Source: Spirabiliibacterium pneumoniae (GTDB taxonomy: Bacteria; Pseudomonadota; Gammaproteobacteria; Enterobacterales; Pasteurellaceae). From it: a stretch of 64,000 bases of DNA. The position numbers were made by a program, and so were the translations under genes. Where the stretch lies: the NCBI RefSeq assembly GCF_014884995.1, contig NZ_JABMII010000012.1, forward strand, positions 1 to 64,000, read 5' to 3'. The notes under the pieces are model-generated. The model searched no databases and was not told the DNA's origin. It saw only the letters and a program-made list of their open reading frames with translations. Shown in pieces: positions 57,134 through 64,000 of the stretch; position 1 is the stretch's first letter; the number at the start of each line of letters is the position of its first letter.

Positions 57134-58246
57134 TTATTGTTGTTTAACGGCAAATGCACCCGTAATTTCTTTATCATTTACACGGCCTTCAAATTGACCT
57201 GCCGCTTCCTGTGCGCTGTCGCCATAAAAGCCACCGTCTACGTTCAAGCCTTCATGCGCAGTGAAGCGATTTCCGTGAATTTGACCTCGGAAGTTGGCCA
57301 GTTCATGCCCATCGCGATGAATAATGGCGCCTTCAACCGTTTTTTTACCAAAATTAGCTGACATATTTGCGCTGCCCTCTTGTAAGTCGCCACCCGCGAA
57401 GTATAGCGTATCACCGTGATAACTGATTTTGCCTTCAGATGGCATTTTCGCCTCGAGCGTGCTTTCACCCTGCGCGAAGAAGTTGCTCGTTTTCGCTTTT
57501 CTATCAATAACATAACCAAACACACTATGTTGATAATTTGTGCTGTAACGGCTATCGATGTTTTCATCATAACGTAGGTCATTATATCCAGGTACATCTG
57601 CATTTTCACCCAAGGTGAGATCCATTTGAGTACCATTGACATCTACAGCCATATAAGCAGGCGGATCATTACGGTCATCCAGCTTCTCATCAGCTTTTGC
57701 ATCTTTGGCTTTTTCTTCGGCTTTATCAGATTCGGACTTTACCTTCTCTTTCGCTTCATCGGTTTTGTCTTTAGTATCTGATTGGATATCTTTAGCTTTT
57801 TCTTCGGCTTTATCAGATTCGGACTTTGCCTTCTCTTTCACTTCATCGGTTTTGTCTTTAGTATCTGATTGGATATCTTTAGCTTTTTCTTCGGCTTTAT
57901 CAGATTCGGACTTTGCCTTCTCTTTCACTTCATCGGTTTTGTCTTTAGTATCTGATTGGATATCTTTAGCTTTTTCTTCGGCTTTATCAGATTCGGACTT
58001 TGCCTTCTCTTTCACTTCATCGGCTTTATCTTTAGTATCTGATTGGATATCTTTAGCTTTTTCTTCGGCTTTATCAGCTTGTGCTTTTACTTTATCTTTT
58101 AGTTCATTGGCCTTGCCGTTAGCCTTTTCTTTTACGCTTTGTTCGCTATTTTGGATGTTGTTACTCTGTCCATTATCACTACCACCACTTGAACAAGCGG
58201 TCATCATCAGTGAGCATAATAGCGTAGTTAATAACGTTTTTTTCAT
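57134..58246 (-). CDS. Surface lipoprotein candidate with helical repeat stalk and TbpB/fHbp-like barrel
   Basis: This is a 370-residue lipoprotein. The signal peptide ends in the lipobox MMTAC, with lipidated Cys18. A short Ser/Gly/Asn linker is followed by a very charged Lys/Glu/Asp segment (about residues 38-195) made of 29-residue repeats ending KAEEKAKDIQSDTKDK. The C-terminal domain (about 200-370) has the Gly/Phe-rich strands of the TbpB C-lobe/factor H-binding protein fold (SANFGKKTVEGAI, FRGQIHGNRFTAHEG, GGFYGDSAQEAAGQFEG, ITGAFAVKQ). Such proteins often reach the cell surface through a Slam translocon and bind host proteins. No Slam gene is in the window, and the ligand is unknown. 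The gene lacks uptake signals. Confidence 0.75.
   Translation of the reverse strand: MKKTLLTTLLCSLMMTACSSGGSDNGQSNNIQNSEQSVKEKANGKANELKDKVKAQADKAEEKAKDIQSDTKDKADEVKEKAKSESDKAEEKAKDIQSDTKDKTDEVKEKAKSESDKAEEKAKDIQSDTKDKTDEVKEKAKSESDKAEEKAKDIQSDTKDKTDEAKEKVKSESDKAEEKAKDAKADEKLDDRNDPPAYMAVDVNGTQMDLTLGENADVPGYNDLRYDENIDSRYSTNYQHSVFGYVIDRKAKTSNFFAQGESTLEAKMPSEGKISYHGDTLYFAGGDLQEGSANMSANFGKKTVEGAIIHRDGHELANFRGQIHGNRFTAHEGLNVDGGFYGDSAQEAAGQFEGRVNDKEITGAFAVKQQ
57693..58108 (-). repeat. In-frame 87-bp tandem repeats
   Basis: The sequence GATTGGATATC recurs at 57780, 57867, 57954 and 58041, exactly 87 bases apart. Flanking partial and diverged units extend the array on both sides. Units differ at only a few bases. 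Because 87 is 3 x 29, gain or loss of a unit keeps the lipoprotein gene in frame and only lengthens or shortens the stalk. Confidence 0.95.
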
Positions 58247-58356
58247 TTAATATCCTTGTTTGGGTAAAAAGTGCGCAAATTCTAATATACAAAAAGCGAC
58301 AAATCAATATATTTTGAAAATTAAAATAATGAAACGTCATTACAAAATAATATAAA

Positions 58357-58382
58357 AAAGCCCAAATAAAAACTTGGGCTTT
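58357..58382 (-). terminator. nap operon terminator
   Basis: AAAGCCCAA (58357-58365) pairs with TTGGGCTTT (58374-58382). On the minus strand a T-run follows. It lies 22 bases after the napC stop. Confidence 0.88.
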
Positions 58383-58403
58383 CGTGTCAATATAAAAGTG
58401 CGG

Positions 58404-59003
58404 TTAGTGAATGGCGGTGGCGTCTTGCACTTCGCTCATATCTGGCAATTGGTGGGCGATGCCTTTATGGCAGTCGATACAGCTATTGCCGTTTTCAATG
58501 GCTTTGCGGTGCATTTTCGCTGCCACCGATTTTTGTTGGCTGAAGTCCATGTTATCGAAGTTATGGCAATTACGGCATTCTTGAGATTGGTTCTCTTTCA
58601 TGCGTTCCCATTCCCGTTCAGCCATGTGTAAGCGGCGAGCGTTGAATTTTTCAATGGTGTCGGTGTAACCCATGACATGCGCGTAAACTTCACGGCTAGC
58701 CTTCAATTTGCGGATAATTTTTGGCACAAATTGATGTGGCACATGGCAATCTGGGCAGGTGGCTTTCACGCCGCTGCGGTTTTGATAGTGTGCGGTGTGT
58801 AAATATTCGGGATAGACGTCATTGCTGTGGCAGCTGACACAAAATTCTTCCGTATTGGTCTGCTCAAGGCTGTAATTAAAGCCCACCCAAGACACCACGC
58901 CAGCGATAAAGCCGATAATCAAGAGGGTGCCGATGGCCAGCTTGCTTGGGGTTCTAAACCAGTGCCAAAAGCGTTTTAGGATATTGGGTTTCTTTGCCAT
59001 CAT
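58404..59003 (-). CDS. napC: Membrane-anchored tetraheme cytochrome NapC
   Basis: NapC (199 residues) passes electrons from quinol to the periplasmic nitrate reductase. One N-terminal membrane helix (LAIGTLLIIGFIAGVVSWVGF) is followed by four CXXCH heme sites: CVSCH, CPDCH, CRNCH and CIDCH. It is last in napDAGHBC and overlaps napB by four bases. Confidence 0.97.
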   Translation of the reverse strand: MMAKKPNILKRFWHWFRTPSKLAIGTLLIIGFIAGVVSWVGFNYSLEQTNTEEFCVSCHSNDVYPEYLHTAHYQNRSGVKATCPDCHVPHQFVPKIIRKLKASREVYAHVMGYTDTIEKFNARRLHMAEREWERMKENQSQECRNCHNFDNMDFSQQKSVAAKMHRKAIENGNSCIDCHKGIAHQLPDMSEVQDATAIH

Positions 59004-59440
59004 TTGCTCCCATAGCCTGGTAGTGGTTTAAATTCATTTTCGACAATCGGATCCACTTCTGCTTGTGGCACATGACATTGCAAGCAGAAATAGCGACGTG
59101 GCGCAAGATTGCCGCTGACTTTGCCATCACGGCTGACAAAGTGCGTTGGGCTAATGCGTGGCGCACCCGTTGCGCGAGAAGCCTGCACACTGTGACAATT
59201 TAAGCACTGGTTATTATTTTTGGTCACCTGATAATTTTTTATACTATGCGGAATCATCGGAGGCTGATTCACATAGTTAAGCACCGCAGGCTCGGTTTCT
59301 TTTGGATTATTATGAAATGCAGGCGCGACATTTTCAGGTGAGCTTTGAATATCTTTCCCCACGGGTTCAACCGCACTTTGAGCTAATGCCACGCTCATGC
59401 AGCCAAACAATAATCCCATTATAAATCCTTTTTTAAACAT
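59000..59440 (-). CDS. napB: Periplasmic diheme cytochrome NapB
   Basis: NapB (146 residues) is the small electron-transfer subunit of periplasmic nitrate reductase. I start at MFKKGFIMG (59440), which has AGGAG well spaced; a GTG three codons upstream overlaps that site. A signal peptide ends near VALA. Two heme sites, CLNCH and CLQCH, are present, plus distal histidine ligands. Confidence 0.95.
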   Translation of the reverse strand: MFKKGFIMGLLFGCMSVALAQSAVEPVGKDIQSSPENVAPAFHNNPKETEPAVLNYVNQPPMIPHSIKNYQVTKNNNQCLNCHSVQASRATGAPRISPTHFVSRDGKVSGNLAPRRYFCLQCHVPQAEVDPIVENEFKPLPGYGSK

Positions 59441-59451
59441 CTTACTCACTC

Positions 59452-60309
59452 CTAACCTTTATTAAATCGTGTCGAAAAGGTAAAAACTGATTCAGCACAA
59501 ACATCAACACAACGTCCGCAGCTGATACAATCTTTGCTTAATACTAATTGGCTCTCCTGCGCTTTCCCAAATAAGGGACTACGCAAAACGTGTGGCTCAG
59601 GGCAAACATTAAAGCAGTCCATGCAGCGATCGCAGCGCGCACGGTCAATCACTTTCACGCGAATGAGGCTTTTCGCGCCAATTACACCATAAGCCGCACC
59701 AATGGGGCATAAATGCCCACACCAGCCATGTTCAACTACCAATAAGTCAAATAAAAAAAGTGCCAAAAGCAACCATGTTGTTGCCCCAAAGCCATAAATT
59801 AACGCCCGCCCCAGTGCGGCAACAGGGTTGATCCACTCCCACAACAATGTGCCTGTTATTGCCGAGCCGAGTAAAATCATCACTAAAATGGCATAGCGCA
59901 AAGTGCGGTTGAGCTTGGCTGTTTGACGAATATTCAGTTTTCGCCTTAACCATGCCGCCACGTCGGTGATCACATTCACTGGGCAACACCACGCACAAAA
60001 CACTTTACTGCCCACTAACGCATAAAAGGCAATCACAATCAAGCCACCGATCACCGCACTTAACACGGGCACATACCCTGTAGCGAAGCTTTCTGCCAGC
60101 ATGAGCGGATCGGTTAATGGTACGGTGTCAAGCAAAAGGCTGCCGCTGTAATTGCCGCGCAAAATCCAAAATCCAAAGTACGGTCCGCTTAAAAACATGG
60201 CTAAAATCACAAGCTGACACGCTCTGCGCAGCAGCAAAAAACGGTTAGCACGCCAAAAGCCGAGCTTTTCTCGCGCCTCACGCCCAGCATGTTCAATGGC
60301 ATTTGGCAT
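59452..60309 (-). CDS. napH: Quinol dehydrogenase membrane component NapH
   Basis: NapH (285 residues) has four predicted membrane helices. It has the cysteine motifs WCCPVN and CGHLCPIGAAYG, and two C-terminal ferredoxin clusters (CDRCMDCFNVCPEP and CISCGRCVDVC). With NapG it forms a second quinol-oxidising route to the reductase. Its start overlaps the napG stop by one base. Confidence 0.96.
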   Translation of the reverse strand: MPNAIEHAGREAREKLGFWRANRFLLLRRACQLVILAMFLSGPYFGFWILRGNYSGSLLLDTVPLTDPLMLAESFATGYVPVLSAVIGGLIVIAFYALVGSKVFCAWCCPVNVITDVAAWLRRKLNIRQTAKLNRTLRYAILVMILLGSAITGTLLWEWINPVAALGRALIYGFGATTWLLLALFLFDLLVVEHGWCGHLCPIGAAYGVIGAKSLIRVKVIDRARCDRCMDCFNVCPEPHVLRSPLFGKAQESQLVLSKDCISCGRCVDVCAESVFTFSTRFNKG

Positions 60310-61061
60310 TATTGCACCTCCGGCATACGCGTTGGCAGATCAATAATGTCTTGATTTAACAGCGAATGCCCTGCTTTTTCCTTTTCTTCCCAGCCCAGCC
60401 GATAGTGCTTGCCGAGCATACCTTTGGCTAATACCATTGGCAAAACTTTGATTGCCGCATCTTCTAGCACACACGCCTCTTCACATTTGCCGCAGCCCGT
60501 ACACGCTTCGGAATGTACAGTGGGGATGAGCTTTGCGTGGCGATCACTGCGTGAATTGTGCTGATTTTCTAGCGTGATCGCTTTATCAATCAGCGGACAC
60601 ACGCGGTAACACACGTCGCAGCGCAAACCCTGCCAATTCAGGCAAGTTTCGTGATCTAATAACACCGACAGCCCCATGCGAGCGTCGTTAATGTTATCTT
60701 GAGTAGCATCCAGCGCACCACTTGGGCAGGCTTTCGCACAAGGAATATCCACACACATCTCACACGGCTTTTGGCGCGCAATAAAATATGGTGTGCCCGC
60801 TTCCAAAGGTGAGAGCAGGCCTGCAAGATGCAACATATCATAAGGGCAAGCCTGCACACACTGCCCACAGCGAATGCAGGCGCTGGCGAAATCTTTTTCA
60901 TTTGCTAGGGCAAATGGCGGACGCAGCGCCACGCCTTCACGCGCAAGGCTTTGCTTTTGTTGCAAGGCAAGCAACAACCCAACGCCCGCAAGCCCACCTG
61001 CGGTGCGTACACCGTCTTTAAGCACACGGCGACGTTGTGGGTTATCGACTTGCTTTTTCAT
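60309..61061 (-). CDS. napG: Ferredoxin-type protein NapG
   Basis: NapG (250 residues) is a periplasmic iron-sulfur protein with a twin-arginine-like signal ([19 protein letters not shown]). Four [4Fe-4S] motifs are visible: [35 protein letters not shown] and [11 protein letters not shown]. It passes electrons from NapH toward NapC/B/A. It lies 8 bases after napA. Confidence 0.96.
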   Translation of the reverse strand: MKKQVDNPQRRRVLKDGVRTAGGLAGVGLLLALQQKQSLAREGVALRPPFALANEKDFASACIRCGQCVQACPYDMLHLAGLLSPLEAGTPYFIARQKPCEMCVDIPCAKACPSGALDATQDNINDARMGLSVLLDHETCLNWQGLRCDVCYRVCPLIDKAITLENQHNSRSDRHAKLIPTVHSEACTGCGKCEEACVLEDAAIKVLPMVLAKGMLGKHYRLGWEEKEKAGHSLLNQDIIDLPTRMPEVQ

Positions 61062-61069
61062 ACCGCACT

Positions 61070-63547
61070 TTACGCCTTAACGACTTTCACTGCACATTTT
61101 TTATAGTCAGTCTCTTTTGAAATTGGATCGGTTGCGTCCAATGTCAATTTATTCGCAAGCTGACCAGCATCAAAGAAAGTGGTGTAAACCAATCCTTGCG
61201 GCACACGGTTACGCCCACGGGTATCGATAAAGCTAACCATTTCACCACGGCGCGAAATCACTTTCACTTTATCACCATGACGCATACCGCGTGCTTTCGC
61301 ATCCAGTGGGTGCATATACACCAAATTATTCGGGAATGCACGGTGCAATTCAGGCACGCGACGCGTCATAGTGCCTGTATGCCAATGCTCCAGTACCCGA
61401 CCAGTGGAAAGCCATAAATCATATTCTTCATCAGGCATTTCTGCAGGTGGCTCATACGGCACAGCCAAAATGATCGCACGGCCATCTGGTTTGCCATAAA
61501 AACGCACCCCTTCGCCCGCTTTCACATAAGGATCGTAACCCTCACGATAGCGCCATAATGTTTCTTTTTGATCCACAACAGGCCAACGCAAACCGCGCGC
61601 TTTGTGATACATATCAAATGGGGCAAGATCATGTCCGTGTCCACGTCCGAAGCTGGCATACTCTTCAAACAATCCTTTTTGAATATAGTAGCCAAAATAC
61701 TCCGCTTCGTCGTTAAGGTAATCGCCGATTTCACTGTTTGGATATTTATCCACCTGCCCATTGGTGAATAAAACATCGTATAAGCGTTTACCACGGTATT
61801 CTGGCATTTGCGCCAGTAATTCTTCTTCCCACATTTCATCAGTGGTAAAATATTTAGAGAATTCAACAAGTTGCCATAAATCAGAGCGGGAATCCCCTGT
61901 TTTTGGCACGAGCTGATGCCAAAACTGAGTGCGGCGCTCCGCATTGCCGTAAGCCCCTTCTTTTTCCACCCACATCGAGGTTGGTAAAATCAAGTCTGCC
62001 GACAGCGCGCTAGCGGTTGGATAAGGGTCGGAGACAATAATAAAGTTCTCGGGATCACGCCAGCCTGGCAGGCGCTCTTGATTGATATTCGGCCCTGCTT
62101 GCATATTATTGTTACACATTACCCACAGCACATTCATTTTACGATCTTTGAGCATGCGGTCTTGCAAAATAGCATGGTATCCGACTTTATCTGAAATCGT
62201 GCCTTTTGGTAATTTCCAGATTTTCTCGGCAATATCGCGGTGTTTTTCGTTAGTTACCACCATATCCGCAGGCAATCGGTGTGCAAACGTGCCCACTTCA
62301 CGGGCGGTACCACAAGCAGAAGGTTGACCCGTTAATGAAAACGGCCCACAGCCTGGTTTGGAAATTTTGCCCGTGAGCAAATGCACGTTATACATTAAGT
62401 GGTTGACCCATACGCCACGGGTGTGTTGGTTGAACCCCATGGTCCAAAATGAAATGATTTTTTTATCTGGATCAGCATACAATTTTGCCAACATTTCTAA
62501 CTGATCTTTTGGCACGCCACTGATTTCATGGGCTTTATCTAACGTATATTCTGATACTAAGGCTTTATATTGCTCAAAATCGCTGTCGAGCATTTTGCCA
62601 TTACCTGAATTTTGCGCTTTTTGCTCAAGAGGGTGATCATTACGCAAGCCATAACCGATGTCAGTTACCCCTTTTTTGAAATTCGTATGTTTGTTAACAA
62701 AATCCCAATCGATGGCATCATGCTCAATTAGATAATTGGCAATATAATTTAAAATGGCCAAGTCACTTTGTGGCTTAAACACGATACCGTGGTCGGCCAG
62801 TTCAAAGCAACGGTTTTCAAAAGTAGAAAGAGCGAACACTTTGCTGTCAGGATTTGAAATACGACGATCGGTGATGCGTGACCACAAAATAGGGTGCATT
62901 TCCGCCATATTTGAACCCCAAAGCACAAACGCATCTGCGTGTTCAATGTCATCATAACAGCCCATTGGTTCATCAATACCAAACGTACGCAAAAACGCTA
63001 CCGCTGCCGATGCCATGCAGTGACGCGCATTCGGGTCAACATTATTTGAACGCAAGCCTGCTTTATAGAGTTTATTTAACGCATAACCTTCCCAAATGGT
63101 GGACTGCCCTGAGGTAAAACAGCCAACTGCATTGCGGCCGTTTTTAGCCATCGCGGCTTTAAATTTTTCCGCCATGGTTTTAAAGGCATCATCCCAACTG
63201 ATCGGCGTAAATTCACCATTTTTGTCGTATTTGCCATTGGTCATGCGCAGCATTGGCTGAGTGAGGCGGTCTTTACCATACATAATTTTCGGCAAAAAAT
63301 AGCCTTTAATGCAATTTAATCCGCGATTTACCTCAGCGTCTGGATCACCTTGTGATGCCACCACGCGCCCATTTTGCGTGCCCACTAACACACTACAACC
63401 TGTGCCACAAAAACGACAGACTGCTTTATCCCATTTAATGGATGAATCGGCCGCGGCCACATTCACAACAGGAATGCTTAGCCCCGCTGCCAATGTTGCC
63501 GCAGTAGCTGCATTGGCTTTCATAAATTCACGACGACTTAATTTCAT
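61070..63547 (-). CDS. napA: Periplasmic nitrate reductase catalytic subunit NapA
   Basis: NapA (825 residues) reduces nitrate to nitrite at a molybdenum bis-MGD centre. The Tat signal is [19 protein letters not shown]. The [4Fe-4S] cluster cysteines follow in [10 protein letters not shown] and [11 protein letters not shown]. The molybdenum-ligand cysteine is in [13 protein letters not shown]. It follows the napD stop immediately, so translation is coupled. Only its final part and neighbours carry uptake signals. Confidence 0.98.
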   Translation of the reverse strand: MKLSRREFMKANAATAATLAAGLSIPVVNVAAADSSIKWDKAVCRFCGTGCSVLVGTQNGRVVASQGDPDAEVNRGLNCIKGYFLPKIMYGKDRLTQPMLRMTNGKYDKNGEFTPISWDDAFKTMAEKFKAAMAKNGRNAVGCFTSGQSTIWEGYALNKLYKAGLRSNNVDPNARHCMASAAVAFLRTFGIDEPMGCYDDIEHADAFVLWGSNMAEMHPILWSRITDRRISNPDSKVFALSTFENRCFELADHGIVFKPQSDLAILNYIANYLIEHDAIDWDFVNKHTNFKKGVTDIGYGLRNDHPLEQKAQNSGNGKMLDSDFEQYKALVSEYTLDKAHEISGVPKDQLEMLAKLYADPDKKIISFWTMGFNQHTRGVWVNHLMYNVHLLTGKISKPGCGPFSLTGQPSACGTAREVGTFAHRLPADMVVTNEKHRDIAEKIWKLPKGTISDKVGYHAILQDRMLKDRKMNVLWVMCNNNMQAGPNINQERLPGWRDPENFIIVSDPYPTASALSADLILPTSMWVEKEGAYGNAERRTQFWHQLVPKTGDSRSDLWQLVEFSKYFTTDEMWEEELLAQMPEYRGKRLYDVLFTNGQVDKYPNSEIGDYLNDEAEYFGYYIQKGLFEEYASFGRGHGHDLAPFDMYHKARGLRWPVVDQKETLWRYREGYDPYVKAGEGVRFYGKPDGRAIILAVPYEPPAEMPDEEYDLWLSTGRVLEHWHTGTMTRRVPELHRAFPNNLVYMHPLDAKARGMRHGDKVKVISRRGEMVSFIDTRGRNRVPQGLVYTTFFDAGQLANKLTLDATDPISKETDYKKCAVKVVKA

Positions 63548-63835
63548 CTATTCCCCCACCAGAGTATCCTGATCTTGTTGGTGATACACCAAAGAAAGCG
63601 CCAGCACGCCGTCGATATTGCGTGCCAACTCCATACGTTCTAATAAATCGGCTTGATTGTTTGACTCCATCACCACAACCAATTTGCCCTGTGCTTCATC
63701 GATCGCGCTGACATCGGTTAATGCCAACGCTAAAAGTGCGGTCTTCACTTGAGCCACATCTTGTGGGCGGCATTGCACCACCAATCCACACACATGCCAT
63801 TCACTGGCACGCTCTTTTGAGACAGATTGACCCAT
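63548..63835 (-). CDS. napD: NapA maturation chaperone NapD
   Basis: NapD (95 residues) binds the NapA Tat signal in the cytoplasm until the cofactor is inserted. It has the small ferredoxin-like fold of the family (HVCGLVVQCRPQDVAQVK at the N-terminal strand). An AAGGATAAGA site precedes the ATG. In H. influenzae napF lies just before napD; here the upstream 165 bases are regulatory, so napD is the first gene of the operon. Confidence 0.93.
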   Translation of the reverse strand: MGQSVSKERASEWHVCGLVVQCRPQDVAQVKTALLALALTDVSAIDEAQGKLVVVMESNNQADLLERMELARNIDGVLALSLVYHQQDQDTLVGE

Positions 63836-63912
63836 TTCTTATCCTTACCGCGTATCGCTTTTAACTGTATCTTTGGTTGAAAATTATCCATGTTTTATGG
63901 TGTATAAATTAA

Positions 63913-63928
63913 TGCCTATTAAGGGGTA
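63913..63928 (-). promoter_or_regulatory. NarP-type 7-2-7 binding site upstream of napD
   Basis: TGCCTAT and AGGGGTA are inverted heptamers separated by 2 bases. The right one fits the NarL/NarP consensus (TACYYMT on the other strand) fully, and the left differs at one base. The 7-2-7 spacing is the form preferred by NarP. Confidence 0.65.
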
Positions 63929-63952
63929 TTTATGACAAAAATTGACATCTAC

Positions 63953-63966
63953 TTGATCTATGTCAA
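63953..63966 (-). promoter_or_regulatory. FNR binding site upstream of napD
   Basis: TTGATCTATGTCAA matches the FNR consensus TTGAT-N4-ATCAA with one mismatch. It is centred 39 bases upstream of the NarP-type site and indicates anaerobic induction of the nap operon. Confidence 0.75.
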
Positions 63967-64000
63967 GCACTAAAAAGACAAAAGTGCGGTTTATAGACGG

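Larger units (their letters stand above)
1..64000. repeat. Dispersed DNA uptake signal sequences (AAGTGCGGT)
   Basis: The 9-mer AAGTGCGGT or its complement ACCGCACTT recurs about 90 times by eye, for example at 391-400, 1114-1123, 7432-7443, 37176-37199 and 56251-56272. It occurs inside coding regions, where it reads as short peptides such as SAV, KCG or TAL, and as inverted pairs between convergent genes. This is the Hin-type uptake signal of Pasteurellaceae, used to select kin DNA during natural transformation. Density is uneven: ktrAB, the PP2C pair, the FNR-like pair and the repeat lipoprotein hold none that I can see. relA and most of napA also have none, so absence alone does not prove foreign origin. 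Confidence 0.95.

Noticed and set aside
57693-58108. CRISPR array
   Set aside because: Units are contiguous 87-bp near-identical coding repeats without unique spacers.
57705-58250. Long plus-strand reading frame (181 residues) opposite the repeat lipoprotein
   Set aside because: It is the antisense shadow of the 87-bp repeats; the minus strand has the lipobox, ribosome context and recognisable C-terminal domain.
63932-63973. 13-codon plus-strand frame in the nap control region
   Set aside because: It overlaps the FNR site and runs opposite to the operon; most likely chance.
1-64000. Repeated AAGTGCGGT as insertion-sequence ends or a regulatory operator
   Set aside because: Position, strand and gene context are scattered and match the known Pasteurellaceae uptake signal; no transposase or target duplication is seen.

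Overview
This window is chromosomal DNA from a member of the Pasteurellaceae (Haemophilus / Aggregatibacter / Pasteurella / Rodentibacter relatives). The clearest sign is the 9-bp DNA uptake signal AAGTGCGGT, which I count by eye roughly 90 times on both strands. It lies inside genes, between genes and as inverted pairs forming terminators. This is the Haemophilus influenzae-type uptake signal. Gene content and several gene blocks agree with that family: rlmD-relA-dgkA, efp/epmB/oapA, coaBC-dut-slmA-yheU-crp, gpmA-envC-yibQ, zevAB and napDAGHBC. The species cannot be decided, because the 16S gene lies just outside the left edge.

Layout. 1-290: promoter, UP element and boxA leader of a ribosomal RNA operon running leftward out of the window. 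0.3-6.7 kb: a FAH-like protein of unknown function, a HerA-like ATPase, RlmD, RelA and DgkA. 6.7-13.1 kb: an OmpX/Ail-like porin, ClpB with a sigma-32 promoter, EF-P and its divergent modifier EpmB, and OapA. 13.2-18.5 kb: two AT-rich stretches that lack uptake signals. One is a KtrAB-type potassium system; the other is a secreted PP2C-like phosphatase with a small, possibly frameshifted partner. purH lies between them. 18.5-26.5 kb: a complete upper glucuronate/fructuronate catabolic locus (UxaC, UxuB, TRAP transporter, UxuR, UxuA) with UxuR-type operators and a perfect CRP site. 26.5-35.1 kb: transketolase, DusA, ClC antiporter, RsmD, CRP, YheU, SlmA, Dut, CoaBC. 35.3-36.6 kb: an FNR-like regulator with an unusual cysteine set, overlapping a Met-rich membrane protein. 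36.8-46.2 kb: MetJ with met boxes, YibQ, EnvC, GpmA, a cysteine-less rhodanese-like protein, SecB, GpsA, CysE, GlmU, ZevAB. 46.2-56.3 kb: GlpQ, GlpT with a GlpR/CRP operator, Tex, NfuA, an isolated ComF, a HAD phosphatase, CoaA, FetAB. 56.3-58.3 kb: an isolated NikK-like DUF4198 protein and a surface-lipoprotein candidate with an 87-bp tandem repeat encoding a helical stalk. 58.4-64 kb: the periplasmic nitrate reductase operon, starting directly at napD behind FNR- and NarP-type sites.

How it fits together: the genes describe a facultative, host-associated, naturally competent bacterium. It uses host-derived uronic acids and glycerophosphodiesters under CRP control, and it respires nitrate at low oxygen under FNR/NarP control. 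It also handles iron, zinc and perhaps nickel. Most of the window is conserved housekeeping sequence. The least explained pieces are the repeat-stalk lipoprotein, the exported PP2C with its broken partner, and the FNR-like/Met-rich pair. I see no phage, insertion sequence, CRISPR array or tRNA. No gap between genes exceeds about 300 bases.
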